Shown piece by piece: positions 36,985-46,191 of a stretch of DNA of 64,000 nucleotides. The translations under genes were made by a program, and so were the position numbers. The stretch spans positions 1,798,001-1,862,000 of the forward strand of contig NZ_CP016282.1 in NCBI RefSeq assembly GCF_001679725.1. Reading direction: 5' to 3'. The notes beneath the pieces were generated by a model, which was given only the letters and a program-made list of their open reading frames with translations, made no database searches and was not told the DNA's origin. Each line of letters starts with the position of its first letter. The first letter of the stretch is position 1. This DNA is from Cryobacterium arcticum. GTDB taxonomy: Bacteria > Actinomycetota > Actinomycetes > Actinomycetales > Microbacteriaceae.

Positions 36985-38246
36985 GCCGCCACCTGCCCGG
37001 TCGGGAAGGTGACGGCCACGGCCGTGCCCTGACCCGGCGCGGACTCGAGCACGAAGCTGCCGCCGAGTTGCTCCACCCGTTGCCTGATGGCGACCAGCCC
37101 GAACGAGTCAGGGCTCTGGGCGGCCGCATCGGTGAGAGTGAAGCCCCGGCCGTCGTCGACGATGTCCAGGGTGACCTCATCGGTCATGTAGCTCAGCGTG
37201 ATCTCGGCGCGACCGGCATCGGCGTGCTGGGCGACGTTGGCCAGCGACCCCTGGGCGATGCGCAGCAGGGTGGTTTCCAACGACATCGGCAGGGCCACGG
37301 CGTCCCCGGTGACGTGCAGGCTCACCCGGGTGGCCCGCCCATCGGTGGGCGCCGGGCGCTCCATCGAGGCCGCGAGCCTGGCCAGGGCGCCGGGCAGGGT
37401 CTGGGTGTCCAGGGCCGGCGGGGTGAGTTCGCGGATGAACCGGCGGGTCTCCTGCAGGTTCGCCGCGGCCGTGTCCCTGGCCAGTCGCAGATGGTCGAGG
37501 GCGGCCGGGTCGGTGACGGTGCGCTCGGCCGCGTGCAACAACAGTTGGATGCTCGAGAGCCCCTGCGCGACGGTGTCGTGGATCTCCCGGGCCAGGCGCT
37601 GGCGTTCGGCGAGGGTGCCCGCATCCCGGGCGGTGGCGGCGAGCTCGGCACGGGTGGCCAGCAGGTCGTCGATGAGCGTCTGCCGTTCGCCGGCCTCCCG
37701 CAGCAGCGCCCGGTAGCCCAGCCCGACCGCGACGGCCACTCCCGCGGCCACGAGCGGCCCCAGGGTCGCTCCCAGGCTCAGTCCCACGTGCAGGCTCATC
37801 GACCAGATCGTGAGGAGAACGCTCAGCAGCACCAGCGGAACGCCCGCCCGCAGGGGCAGCACGTGCAACTGGAGGAAGAAGAGGGGGAAGACGATGAACG
37901 CGGCATCCTCGGTCAACAGGGTCAGCGCGAGCCACTCGACCAGCAGCAAGGCCATCCAGACCGGCACGACCCAGCCGCGCGGTCGGGTCCTGGCCAGGCG
38001 GCCACCGCCCGCGTAGCTGGCGAGGAACAGCAGGGCCAACGCCACGATAAGAGCCGCATTCGGGGCCGCGTCCCACAGGGTGAGCACGATCACCAGCCCC
38101 GTCAACGCCACGATCAGCAGGTGCAGGCCGATCCGCAGCCCCGAGAAGACCGGGGTCAGGGCGGAATGCGGCAGGCCGTCGCCGATGCTGGTTGGCGGGG
38201 TGGGATCCCGCGGGATCGGGGTGGCGCGCACGGCGAGGCTGGACAT
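36981..38246 (-). CDS. Sensor histidine kinase, HisKA_3 type
   Basis: The 421-residue kinase starts at ATG 38246, with TATGCT nine bases upstream. The N-terminal half has about five to six helices (residues 35-165) and no large extracellular domain, so it likely senses a membrane-derived signal. A short coiled coil leads to the dimerisation/phosphoacceptor helix RQRLAREIHDTVAQGLSSIQ, with His near residue 215, typical of NarL-system kinases. The HATPase domain shows LRIAQGSLANVAQHADA and VDDGRGFTL, then GLVAIRQRVEQLGGS. Its partner is the overlapping regulator gene. The signal is unknown. Confidence 0.9.
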   Translation of the reverse strand: MSSLAVRATPIPRDPTPPTSIGDGLPHSALTPVFSGLRIGLHLLIVALTGLVIVLTLWDAAPNAALIVALALLFLASYAGGGRLARTRPRGWVVPVWMALLLVEWLALTLLTEDAAFIVFPLFFLQLHVLPLRAGVPLVLLSVLLTIWSMSLHVGLSLGATLGPLVAAGVAVAVGLGYRALLREAGERQTLIDDLLATRAELAATARDAGTLAERQRLAREIHDTVAQGLSSIQLLLHAAERTVTDPAALDHLRLARDTAAANLQETRRFIRELTPPALDTQTLPGALARLAASMERPAPTDGRATRVSLHVTGDAVALPMSLETTLLRIAQGSLANVAQHADAGRAEITLSYMTDEVTLDIVDDGRGFTLTDAAAQSPDSFGLVAIRQRVEQLGGSFVLESAPGQGTAVAVTFPTGQVAA

Positions 38247-38358
38247 GGTGATGCCAGCATAATCAGGCCGTGCGCGGCCGGCATCCGTCGAATGGATGAG
38301 CGAGCCAGGCCGTGGCAGGTCACCCCGATGCTGCGGGGCATGGGACAATTGGGCCATC

Positions 38359-40212
38359 ATGTCACCGAGAGCTCTCAAGGCGCTGGAACCGGCCGCAACC
38401 GCCCCCGCGTTCATCCGTAACTTCTGCATCATCGCGCACATCGACCACGGCAAGTCCACGCTGGCCGACCGGATGCTGCAGATCACCGGCGTCGTCGACG
38501 ACCGCTCCATGCGCGCCCAGTACCTGGACCGCATGGACATCGAACGCGAACGCGGCATCACCATCAAGAGCCAGGCTGTGCGCATGCCGTGGGAGATGGA
38601 CGGCCAGACCTACGCGCTGAACATGATCGACACCCCGGGCCACGTCGACTTCACCTACGAGGTCTCCCGCAGCCTGGCCGCCTGCGAGGGCGCCATCCTG
38701 CTCGTCGACGCCGCACAGGGCATCGAAGCCCAGACACTGGCCAACCTGTACCTGGCACTGGAGAACGACCTCACCATCATCCCGGTGCTCAACAAGATCG
38801 ACCTGCCGGCCGCCGACCCCGACAAGTACGCCAAGGAGCTCGCCAGCCTCATCGGCGGCAGCCCCGACGACGTGCTGCGGGTCTCCGGCAAGACCGGCGT
38901 GGGCGTGTCCGAGCTTCTCGACCGCGCCACCTCGCTGATCCCGGCCCCGGTCGGCGATGCGAACGCCCCGGCCCGCGCGATGATCTTCGACTCGGTCTAC
39001 GACAGCTACCGCGGCGTCGTCACCTATGTGCGCATGATCGACGGGCACCTCAGCCCGCGCGAGAAGATCCAGATGATGTCGACGCGCGCCACCCACGACA
39101 TCCTCGAGATCGGCGTCACCAGCCCCGAACCCACGCCGAGCAAGGGCCTGGGCGTCGGCGAGGTGGGCTACCTGATCACGGGCGTGAAGGACGTGCGCCA
39201 GTCCAAGGTCGGCGACACCGTCACGACGGCGGCCAAGCCGGCCACCGAGGCGCTGCCCGGCTACACCGAGCCCAAGCCCATGGTGTTCTCCGGCCTGTAC
39301 CCGATCGACGGCAGCGACTACCCGGCGCTGCGCGAAGCGCTCGACAAGCTCAAGCTCTCGGATGCGTCGCTGGTCTACGAACCGGAGACCTCCGTCGCGC
39401 TCGGCTTCGGCTTCCGTTGCGGCTTCCTGGGCCTGCTGCACCTCGAGATCATCACCGAGCGCATCGACCGGGAGTTCAACCTCGACCTGATCACCACCGC
39501 GCCGAGCGTGATCTACGAGGTCACCACCGACGACAAGAAGACCGTCACGGTCACCAACCCGAGCGAGTTCCCGAACGGCAAGATCGCCGTCGTCGAGGAG
39601 CCCATCGTCAAGGCCGCGATCCTCGCGCCCAAGGACTACGTCGGCGTGATCATGGAACTCTGCCAGGGCCGCCGCGGCACCCTGCTCGGCATGGAGTACC
39701 TCGGTGAGGACCGGGTCGAGATCCGTTACACGATGCCGCTGGGCGAGATCGTGTTCGACTTCTTCGACCAGCTCAAGAGCAAGACCGCCGGCTACGCGTC
39801 GTTGGACTACGAGCCCATCGGCTCGCAGGAGGCCGACCTGGTCAAGGTCGACATCCTGCTCCAGGGCGAACAGGTCGACGCGTTCAGCGCCATCGTGCAC
39901 CGCGACAAGGCCTACGACTACGGCGTCCTCATGACCGGGCGCCTCCGCAAGCTCATTCCGCGCCAGCAGTTCGACGTGCCCATCCAGGCCGCCATCGGCG
40001 CCCGCATCATCGCTCGCGAATCGATCAGCGCCATCCGCAAGGACGTGCTGGCCAAGTGCTACGGCGGTGACATCTCCCGCAAGCGCAAGCTGCTCGAAAA
40101 GCAGAAAGAAGGCAAGAAGCGCATGAAGATGGTCGGCCGGGTCGAGGTCCCGCAGGAGGCGTTCATCGCTGCGCTCTCCGGCGACGAACCGCCCAAGAAG
40201 GAAAAGAAGTAA
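38359..40212 (+). CDS. lepA: Elongation factor 4 (LepA)
   Basis: LepA is a ribosome-associated GTPase that affects initiation and translocation under stress. The 617-residue protein has G1 [10 protein letters not shown], effector [13 protein letters not shown]3 DTPGHVDF and G4 [10 protein letters not shown]. The LepA-specific C-terminal domain begins around residue 500 ([19 protein letters not shown], then [27 protein letters not shown]). ATG 38359 fits the usual N-terminus and follows a GACAAT box nine bases upstream. The lepA-hemW-hrcA-dnaJ order with one extra gene is typical of actinobacteria. Confidence 0.97.
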   Translation: MSPRALKALEPAATAPAFIRNFCIIAHIDHGKSTLADRMLQITGVVDDRSMRAQYLDRMDIERERGITIKSQAVRMPWEMDGQTYALNMIDTPGHVDFTYEVSRSLAACEGAILLVDAAQGIEAQTLANLYLALENDLTIIPVLNKIDLPAADPDKYAKELASLIGGSPDDVLRVSGKTGVGVSELLDRATSLIPAPVGDANAPARAMIFDSVYDSYRGVVTYVRMIDGHLSPREKIQMMSTRATHDILEIGVTSPEPTPSKGLGVGEVGYLITGVKDVRQSKVGDTVTTAAKPATEALPGYTEPKPMVFSGLYPIDGSDYPALREALDKLKLSDASLVYEPETSVALGFGFRCGFLGLLHLEIITERIDREFNLDLITTAPSVIYEVTTDDKKTVTVTNPSEFPNGKIAVVEEPIVKAAILAPKDYVGVIMELCQGRRGTLLGMEYLGEDRVEIRYTMPLGEIVFDFFDQLKSKTAGYASLDYEPIGSQEADLVKVDILLQGEQVDAFSAIVHRDKAYDYGVLMTGRLRKLIPRQQFDVPIQAAIGARIIARESISAIRKDVLAKCYGGDISRKRKLLEKQKEGKKRMKMVGRVEVPQEAFIAALSGDEPPKKEKK

Positions 40213-40217
40213 CCGTC

Positions 40218-40865
40218 ATGCGACGCTCGACCTTCACCGACGCCGCCGTGACCTACGCCGCCATCGGCGGCACCCTCGCGTCCGACCTCATGCGCTACCC
40301 ACCCAAGGGGCACCGGCCGCTCGAGCGCACCGTGCGCCTGGGCAGCGGCGAGGAACGCTTCCGCGCAGCGACCACGTCCCTGATGACCTGGGGCATCCAG
40401 CGGGGCAGCGGCATCGAGGTCACCGACCTCGACGCCGGAACAGGCGTGCAGTACACCGGCATCGTCTTCACCGACGACGGCACCCCGGCTCCCAACCAGG
40501 AGCACCCGGTGAACGAGGCCACCTTCGCCGAAGACGGCACCCCCTTCATCAGCAACGGCATGACCGGCGTGCTCAAGATCCCGAACGGCCCGTTCACGGT
40601 CGCCGCACCGGTGCGCGTGGTCTACGTCATCGACGAGGCCGACAAGATCGGCTTCGCCTACGGAACCATGCGCGGCCACCCGCAGAACGGCGAGGAAGCG
40701 TTCATCGTCGACCGCCGCCCTGACGACTCCGTCTGGCTCACGATCCGCTCGTTCTCCCGGCCCAGCACCTGGTACTACCGCCTGGCCTGGCCGGTCCTGC
40801 GCTTCCAGCAGGAACGCTACACACGCCGCTACCTCCGCGCCCTGCACCCCGTCGGGATGGCCTGA
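40218..40865 (+). CDS. DUF1990 family protein
   Basis: The 215-residue protein fits DUF1990, a domain of unknown function common in actinobacteria and plants. Visible features are VTYAAIGGTLASDLMRYPPKGHRP near the N-terminus, the central GIVFTDDGTPAPNQEH region and a conserved end GEEAFIVDRRPDDSVWLTIRSFSRP, followed by an aromatic helix. No membrane helix or signal is present. It is squeezed between lepA (five bases) and hemW (four bases), so it is cotranscribed with both. I infer no function beyond the family assignment. Confidence 0.82.
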   Translation: MRRSTFTDAAVTYAAIGGTLASDLMRYPPKGHRPLERTVRLGSGEERFRAATTSLMTWGIQRGSGIEVTDLDAGTGVQYTGIVFTDDGTPAPNQEHPVNEATFAEDGTPFISNGMTGVLKIPNGPFTVAAPVRVVYVIDEADKIGFAYGTMRGHPQNGEEAFIVDRRPDDSVWLTIRSFSRPSTWYYRLAWPVLRFQQERYTRRYLRALHPVGMA

Positions 40866-40869
40866 CCGG

Positions 40870-42096
40870 ATGGCTGGACCGCATCCGGTCGGCGATCCCG
40901 CACCACTCGACGGACTGCTGCCGGCCTCGGCCGGGGTCGGTGCTGACGAACGCGACTTCGGGGTCTACCTGCACGTGCCGTTCTGCAAAGTGCGCTGCGG
41001 CTATTGCGACTTCAACACCTACACCGCCACCGAACTGCGCGGGGTGAAGCAGAGCGACTACGCCAGCCAGGCCGTGCTCGAGGTCGAGTCCGCCGCCCGC
41101 ATCCTGGCCGCGTCCGGCGTCGCGGCCCGGCCGGCCGCCACGGTCTTCTTCGGCGGCGGCACACCCACCCTGCTTCCCGCGGACCACCTGGTGCGGATGC
41201 TGCACGCCGTTCGGGACACCTTCGGCATGGTGCCCGGCGCCGAGATCACCACCGAGGCGAACCCGGACTCCGTCGACCTCGCCTACTTGCTACAGCTCAA
41301 GGCCGCCGGTTTCACCCGGGTGTCCTTCGGTATGCAGTCGGCCGTGCCGAGCGTGCTCGCCACCCTCGAGCGCACGCACGACCCCGAGCGGGTTCCGCTC
41401 GTCGTGCAGTGGGCCAGGGACGCCGGCCTGGACGTGAGCCTCGACCTCATCTACGGCACCCCGGGGGAGACCATCGAGAACTGGCGGGCCAGCCTCGAGC
41501 ATGCGATCGGACAGAACCCCGACCACATCAGCGCCTACTCGCTCATCGTCGAAGACGGCACCAAGCTGGCCAGGCAGATCCGCCGCGGCGAGCTCGTGCA
41601 GCCCGACGAGGACCTGCAGGCCGACTTCTACGAATTGGCCGACCGGCTCCTGGCCGAGGCCGGCTACGAATGGTACGAGGTCAGCAACTGGTCACGGGGC
41701 ACTGAGCACCGCTCCCGGCACAACCTCTCCTACTGGAGGAGCGCCGACTGGTGGGGCGTGGGCCCCGGAGCGCACAGCCACATCGGCGGGGTGCGCTGGT
41801 GGAACGTCAAGCACCCGGCGGCGTACGCCGACCGGATCCTCGCCGGGCACTCCCCGGCGGCCGGACGCGAGACCCTCGACGATGACACCCGCGAGCTGGA
41901 GCGGGTGCTGTTGCTCACCCGCATCCGCGAGGGCATCCCCGTGGCGACGTTGACGACGGCGGGGCGCCGAGAGGTGGCCGGCCTGATCGCAGATGAACTC
42001 ATCGATGCGAGGGCAGCGATCGGCGGCACCATCGAGCTGACCCTGCGCGGGCGGCTCCTGGCCGACGCCGTGGTGCGCCGACTCCTCACCGACTGA
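40870..42096 (+). CDS. hemW: HemW-type radical SAM protein (formerly coproporphyrinogen III oxidase-like)
   Basis: HemW is a radical SAM protein thought to deliver heme, long misnamed as oxygen-independent coproporphyrinogen oxidase. The 408-residue protein has the cluster motif CKVRCGYCDF (Cys-x3-Cys-x2-Cys) near residue 39, FFGGGTPTLL, EANPD and the HemW C-terminal region (NLSYWRSADWWGVGPGAHSH). True HemN carries an additional N-terminal extension that is missing here. It lies in the conserved lepA-hemW-hrcA-dnaJ block and is followed by a palindrome and a convergent gene. Confidence 0.93.
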   Translation: MAGPHPVGDPAPLDGLLPASAGVGADERDFGVYLHVPFCKVRCGYCDFNTYTATELRGVKQSDYASQAVLEVESAARILAASGVAARPAATVFFGGGTPTLLPADHLVRMLHAVRDTFGMVPGAEITTEANPDSVDLAYLLQLKAAGFTRVSFGMQSAVPSVLATLERTHDPERVPLVVQWARDAGLDVSLDLIYGTPGETIENWRASLEHAIGQNPDHISAYSLIVEDGTKLARQIRRGELVQPDEDLQADFYELADRLLAEAGYEWYEVSNWSRGTEHRSRHNLSYWRSADWWGVGPGAHSHIGGVRWWNVKHPAAYADRILAGHSPAAGRETLDDDTRELERVLLLTRIREGIPVATLTTAGRREVAGLIADELIDARAAIGGTIELTLRGRLLADAVVRRLLTD

Positions 42097-42109
42097 ACCC
42101 AGGCCCCCA

Positions 42110-42178
42110 CCCGCGAACCGTGCGTCGAGCCCCGGAACGCGCGCGTTGTGGGTGCTTACCGCACAGCTCGCGAGCGGG
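42110..42178. repeat. Palindromic repeat between convergent genes (copy 2)
   Basis: CCCGCGAACCGTGCG (42110-42124) faces CGCACAGCTCGCGAGCGGG (42160-42178) with a GC-rich loop that contains GCCCCGGAACGCGCG and TGTGGGTGCTTAC. The arms match imperfectly because the right arm carries extra bases. Arm and loop words resemble the element at 6860-6922. It also lies between convergent stops (hemW at 42096 and a DUF4870 gene at 42186). Confidence 0.65.
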
Positions 42179-42185
42179 ACAGGGG

Positions 42186-42560
42186 TTAGTTGAGGAACTT
42201 GATGGTGAGCGGGTAGGAGTACCACTCGCCCTTGTTGGCGGCGATGGCGGCAATGATGCTGAAGACGATGTTGAGGATCCACACCGCGGCCAGGATCAGG
42301 AAGCCGATGCCGATGACGGTGAGAATGCCTCCGACGAACCCGGCGATGGCCAGGGTGATCTGGAAGTTCAGCGCCGTTGCGGTGTGCGCCCGGATGAACG
42401 GGCCGCGGTCCTTGAGCACGATGTAGCCGATCAGGGCCGGCAGGAAGCTGAACAGGATCCCGCCGATGTGGATCAGGGTCGCCCAGAGCTTCTCGTCGGC
42501 CGGGCTCAGCTGACTCTGTGCCTGGTACGGGGCTGCGGGGGGAGGCGTGGCCTCTGACAT
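42186..42560 (-). CDS. DUF4870 domain membrane protein (paralogue A)
   Basis: The 124-residue protein matches DUF4870/Tic20-like small membrane proteins. It has DEKLWATLIHIGGILFSFLPALIGYIVLKDRGPFIRAHTATALNFQIT, a conserved pattern of soluble helix, helix, KDRGPF loop and LNFQIT helix, followed by a third helix and a basic end. Three transmembrane helices are predicted by eye. An AAGGAG precedes the ATG at 42560. The function of the family is not established. It is next to a second member of the same family, 93 bases upstream on the same strand. Confidence 0.82.
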   Translation of the reverse strand: MSEATPPPAAPYQAQSQLSPADEKLWATLIHIGGILFSFLPALIGYIVLKDRGPFIRAHTATALNFQITLAIAGFVGGILTVIGIGFLILAAVWILNIVFSIIAAIAANKGEWYSYPLTIKFLN

Positions 42561-42653
42561 GGGATCTCCTTCGTGACTCCCGGCGGTGCGGGGCGGCGTC
42601 GGGCGCCGCTCACACCAGAATAGCGCCGCTCACCCCAACCGGGAGTCTGCAAA

Positions 42654-43055
42654 CTAGCTGATCAGACGGATAGAGAAGGGGTAGCGGTACGGGCGGCCGT
42701 CGCGGGCGCTCAGGTAACCGAGCACCGAAAAGATCGATCCGACCAGCCACAACACCCAGCCGAGCGAGAAGAGCCCGGACAGCAGGCCGAACGTGACCAG
42801 GCTGAGAACCGTGGAGATCACGTTCAGGGCCACATAGCCGATCAGCAGGGTGATCTGGAAGTTCAGTGCCTCCTTGCCCTGTTCATTGGTGAACGGGCCG
42901 CGGTCCTTGAAGACCAGCCAGATGATCAGGGAGGGCGGGAACGAGAGGATGCCGCCCAGATGGGCCAGTGACGCCCACTGCCTGTCCTGCTCCTGGGAGA
43001 GCGGAGGCCCTGATGACGGCCCGTTCGATGGTCCCTGACCGGTGGGATAACTCAT
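42654..43055 (-). CDS. DUF4870 domain membrane protein (paralogue B)
   Basis: The 133-residue product is a sequence relative of the downstream gene: SLAHLGGILSFPPSLIIWLVFKDRGPF, NEQGKEALNFQITLLIGYVAL and a terminal RPYRYPFSIRLIS. It has three hydrophobic helices and a Pro/Ser/Gly-rich N-terminal tail. ATG 43055 is chosen because GAAGGA precedes it; a longer in-frame extension to 43166 would run through the divergent hrcA promoter. The two genes look like a tandem duplication of one ancestor. No function can be assigned. Confidence 0.82.
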   Translation of the reverse strand: MSYPTGQGPSNGPSSGPPLSQEQDRQWASLAHLGGILSFPPSLIIWLVFKDRGPFTNEQGKEALNFQITLLIGYVALNVISTVLSLVTFGLLSGLFSLGWVLWLVGSIFSVLGYLSARDGRPYRYPFSIRLIS

Positions 43056-43150
43056 GACGGTGTCCTTCGGTGAGCGGTGCGTGGACGTGCTTGAGCCCAC
43101 GCTACTGCGCAAAATCGTCGGGGAGCAATGGGTATCCGGCCCACCCGCGA

Positions 43151-43156
43151 TATGAT
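43151..43156 (+). promoter_or_regulatory. -10 box of the hrcA promoter
   Basis: TATGAT directly adjoins the CIRCE-like element, so a repressor bound there would cover the transcription start. No clear -35 is seen. Confidence 0.45.
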
Positions 43157-43182
43157 TAGCAGTCAAACAATGAGAGTGCCAG
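43156..43182 (+). promoter_or_regulatory. CIRCE-like HrcA operator
   Basis: TTAGCAGTC, nine bases, GAGTGCCAG. This matches the CIRCE consensus TTAGCACTC-N9-GAGTGCTAA at 15 of 18 arm positions with the exact N9 spacer. It lies 41 bases before hrcA and points to autoregulation of the hrcA-dnaJ operon by HrcA. Confidence 0.8.
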
Positions 43183-43222
43183 CCAGCTGGCGGCGCGAGC
43201 GGGCATGAGGGAGGCGATCGGA

Positions 43223-44242
43223 ATGGTGTCGGATCGTAGTCTCGAGGTGCTCCGCGTCATCGTGCAGGACTACGTGGCCTCCCGTGAACCCGTCGGCTCC
43301 AAGTCCATCGTCGACAGGCACGCCTTCGGCGTGTCGGCGGCCACCATCCGCAACGACATGGCCCTGCTCGAGGAGGAGGAGCTCATCATTGCTCCCCACA
43401 CCTCGTCCGGGCGTATCCCCACCGACAAGGGCTACCGCCTCTTCGTCGACCACCTGGCCGACCTGCGCCCGCTCACGGTCGCCCAGCGGCAGGCCATCGA
43501 GGTCTTCCTCGGCCAGTCCGCCGACCTGGACGAGGTGCTCGCGCGGAGCGTGCGGCTGCTCTCGCAGCTGACCCATCAGGTGGCCCTCGTGCAGTACCCG
43601 TCGTTGTCGCGCGCCACCGTGCGCCACATCGAACTCGTGCCGCTCAGCGACACCCGGGTGCTGTCGGTCCTGATCACCGACTCGGGCCGCGTCGAACAGC
43701 GTGTGGTGGAGTTGACCCGCACCCTGGACGAGACTGCCCTGGCCGAACTCCGCACCCGGCTCAACGCCGTGGTCGGTGGCCTGAGCATGAGCGAGGCGGC
43801 CGCCGCCCTGACCGGGCCGACCGGGCTGGGCCCGCCCGAACTGCAGGACCTGATCGACCTCATCACCGGCACCCTGCGGGACCAGGTGGGCGCCAACCGG
43901 CAGGACCGCCTGGTCATGGCCGGTGCTGCGAACCTGGTGCGCACTGAGGACGACTTCAGCGGCAGCATCTACCCCGTGCTCGAGGCCATCGAAGAGCAGG
44001 TGGTGCTGTTGCGCCTGTTCGGCGAGATGGCCACCGACCAGCACGGCGTCTCGGTGAGCATCGGCCGCGAGAACGCGCCGTTCGGCCTGGGTGAGACGTC
44101 CGTGCTCACGAGCGGCTACACCTCCCACGGCGATGCCGCCCGGCTGGGCGTGCTCGGTCCGACCCGGATGGACTATTCCAACAACATGGCGGCGGTGCGC
44201 GCCGTCGCCCGGTACCTCTCGCGCCTGCTCGGCGAGAACTAG
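43223..44242 (+). CDS. hrcA: Heat-inducible transcription repressor HrcA
   Basis: HrcA represses class I heat-shock genes by binding CIRCE. The 339-residue protein begins [30 protein letters not shown], the conserved winged-helix N-terminus, followed by [16 protein letters not shown] and [15 protein letters not shown]. The C-terminal GAF-like dimer domain ends with [10 protein letters not shown] and [25 protein letters not shown] 43223 is chosen because GAGGGAGGC lies just upstream; an in-frame ATG at 43205 adds six residues. A CIRCE-like site and TATGAT precede it. dnaJ follows after 58 bases. Confidence 0.95.
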   Translation: MVSDRSLEVLRVIVQDYVASREPVGSKSIVDRHAFGVSAATIRNDMALLEEEELIIAPHTSSGRIPTDKGYRLFVDHLADLRPLTVAQRQAIEVFLGQSADLDEVLARSVRLLSQLTHQVALVQYPSLSRATVRHIELVPLSDTRVLSVLITDSGRVEQRVVELTRTLDETALAELRTRLNAVVGGLSMSEAAAALTGPTGLGPPELQDLIDLITGTLRDQVGANRQDRLVMAGAANLVRTEDDFSGSIYPVLEAIEEQVVLLRLFGEMATDQHGVSVSIGRENAPFGLGETSVLTSGYTSHGDAARLGVLGPTRMDYSNNMAAVRAVARYLSRLLGEN

Positions 44243-44300
44243 CCGCCCCCACACCTTCCCACCGACACTTTTCACCCCCAGAACCCGAGGAGAGCCAGCT

Positions 44301-45410
44301 TTGGCTGACCATTACGAAGCACTCGGCGTCGCGCGCGATGCCACCACCGACGAGATCAAGAAGGCGTACCGGCGCCTCGCCCGCCAGCTGCACCCCGATG
44401 TGAACCCGGGCGCCGAGGCATCCGAGCGGTTCAAGACCATCACCCACGCCTACGACGTGCTCTCGGACCCCAAGCAGCGCCAGAACTACGACCGTGGCGG
44501 CTCGGGCAACTCCAGCCAGGGCGGCGGATTCGACGCCGGCAACTTCGGCGACATCTTCGAGACCTTCTTCGGCGGGGGAGGCGGCGGCAGCCGCGGCCCC
44601 CGGTCGCGTCGCGAACGAGGACAGGACGCCCTCATCCGGGTCGAGCTCGACCTCGACGAGGTCGTCTTCGGCACCCACCGCGACATCGAGGTGGACACCG
44701 CGATCGTCTGCGCCACCTGCAACGGCAGCTGCTGCCAGCCCGGCACCTCCCCGGTGACCTGCGACATCTGCCACGGCACCGGAAGCATCCAGCGCGCCGT
44801 GCGCTCCCTGCTCGGCAACGTGATGACCTCCAGCCCCTGCGGCTCCTGCCGCGGCTACGGCACCATCATCGCCACCCCCTGCGTCACCTGCCAGGGCCAG
44901 GGCCGCGTGCGCGCCCGCCGCACCGTTCCGGTGGACATCCCCGCCGGCGTCGACACGGGTCTGCGCCTGCAGATGCCCGGCAGCGGAGAGGCCGGACCGG
45001 CCGGAGGCCCCAACGGCGATCTCTATCTGGAGATGAAGGTGCGGCACCACGACGTCTTCAGCCGCGACGGCGACGACCTGCTCTGCACCCTCGAGGTGCC
45101 CATGACCGACGCCATCCTGGGTGCGACCGCCACGGTCAAGGCCCTCGACGGTGACATCGAGGTCGAACTCCGCCCGGGCGTCCAGGCCGGCGAGATCCTC
45201 ACGGTCAAGGACCGCGGTATCACCCGCCTGCGCGGCAACGGCCGCGGCGACCTGCGGGTCGGCGTGCAGGTGCTCACCCCCACCAAGCTCGACCACAAGG
45301 AACGCGAACTCATCGAGGCCTTCGCCGCCAGGCACAAGGTGGCCGCTCCGGCCCTCAGCCACTTCCAGCAGGGCCTGTTCGCGAAGCTCCGCGACCGGTT
45401 CCTCGGGTAG
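44301..45410 (+). CDS. dnaJ: Chaperone DnaJ
   Basis: DnaJ stimulates DnaK and holds unfolded proteins. The 369-residue type I protein starts from TTG 44301 (behind GAGGAGAGCC) with the J domain [29 protein letters not shown] included, then a Gly-rich stretch ([10 protein letters not shown]) and four zinc-finger repeats: [25 protein letters not shown] and CVTCQGQG. The first repeat has Cys where the usual CxxCxGxG has its last Gly. No dnaK or grpE is adjacent; dnaJ paired with hrcA is the common second-copy (DnaJ2) locus in actinobacteria. Confidence 0.95.
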   Translation: MADHYEALGVARDATTDEIKKAYRRLARQLHPDVNPGAEASERFKTITHAYDVLSDPKQRQNYDRGGSGNSSQGGGFDAGNFGDIFETFFGGGGGGSRGPRSRRERGQDALIRVELDLDEVVFGTHRDIEVDTAIVCATCNGSCCQPGTSPVTCDICHGTGSIQRAVRSLLGNVMTSSPCGSCRGYGTIIATPCVTCQGQGRVRARRTVPVDIPAGVDTGLRLQMPGSGEAGPAGGPNGDLYLEMKVRHHDVFSRDGDDLLCTLEVPMTDAILGATATVKALDGDIEVELRPGVQAGEILTVKDRGITRLRGNGRGDLRVGVQVLTPTKLDHKERELIEAFAARHKVAAPALSHFQQGLFAKLRDRFLG

Positions 45411-45425
45411 GGGCGCCCGCTAGCG

Positions 45426-46172
45426 ATGGCGCATTTCTTCCTCTCCGAGACTCTCGCCCAGGCCCCCTCCGCCACGCAGGTGGGGGCCACCGTGAGCCTC
45501 ACCGGCGCCGAGGCCAAGCACGCCGTCACGGTCAGCCGGGTTCGCCCGGGCGAGACCCTGCTGCTGGGCGACGGCGCCGGGCTGATGCTGGGGGTCACCG
45601 TGATGACCGCGGCTCCGGCCGAGCTCGTGCTGCGCGTGGACTCCGTGCGGCACAGCCCGCCGGCCACGCCGCGTATCCTACTCGTGCAGGCGCTGGCCAA
45701 GGGCGACCGCGACGAACTCGCGGTGCAGGCGGCCACCGAACTCGGCATCGACGGGGTCATCCCCTGGGCGGCCTCGCGGTCCGTGGTGCGCTGGGAGGGC
45801 GTCAAGGTGCAGAAGGGGCAGGCCCGCTGGGCCGCCATCGTGCGTGAGGCCAGCAAGCAGTCGATCCGGCCCTGGCTGCCCGAGGTGTCGGCGTTGACCA
45901 GCACCAAGCAGCTGGCCCAGCTCGCCGCCACCAGCCGGATGCTGCTGCTCGAGCCCACCGCCGAGACCCGGCTGACCGCGATCGCGCCGCCGACCGACGA
46001 CCGCGACATCGTTCTCGTCGTGGGCCCGGAGGGCGGGATCGCCGCATCGGAACTGGAGATCCTCGAGGCGGCCGGCGCCAGCCGGGTGCGCCTGGGCGAC
46101 ACCGTGCTGCGCACGTCCACGGCGGGCCCCGCCGCCGTCGCCATCCTGAACGCAACCCTCGGTCGCTGGTAG
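45426..46172 (+). CDS. rsmE: 16S rRNA (uracil1498-N3)-methyltransferase RsmE
   Basis: RsmE is a SPOUT methyltransferase that modifies U1498 in 16S rRNA. The 248-residue protein has an N-terminal PUA-like domain (MAHFFLSETL, GAEAKHAVTVSRVRPGE) and a trefoil-knot domain with ALAKGDRDELAVQAATELGIDG, SKQSIRPWLPEV, VGPEGGIAASELE and LRTSTAGPAAVAIL. Residues that bind S-adenosylmethionine in the knot are intact. It begins 15 bases after dnaJ, matching the conserved hrcA-dnaJ-rsmE order. Confidence 0.95.
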   Translation: MAHFFLSETLAQAPSATQVGATVSLTGAEAKHAVTVSRVRPGETLLLGDGAGLMLGVTVMTAAPAELVLRVDSVRHSPPATPRILLVQALAKGDRDELAVQAATELGIDGVIPWAASRSVVRWEGVKVQKGQARWAAIVREASKQSIRPWLPEVSALTSTKQLAQLAATSRMLLLEPTAETRLTAIAPPTDDRDIVLVVGPEGGIAASELEILEAAGASRVRLGDTVLRTSTAGPAAVAILNATLGRW

Positions 46173-46179
46173 TTCCGCT

Positions 46180-46185
46180 TAAGAT
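46180..46185 (+). promoter_or_regulatory. -10 box of a leaderless promoter (HIT gene)
   Basis: TAAGAT is followed by exactly six bases and the ATG at 46192, so the downstream HIT-phoH-ybeY-CBS-era block may have its own promoter. Confidence 0.55.
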
Positions 46186-46191
46186 AGACGT

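Noticed and set aside
40870..42096. Oxygen-independent coproporphyrinogen III oxidase HemN
   Set aside because: The HemN-specific N-terminal extension is absent and the gene lies in the lepA-hrcA block typical of HemW.
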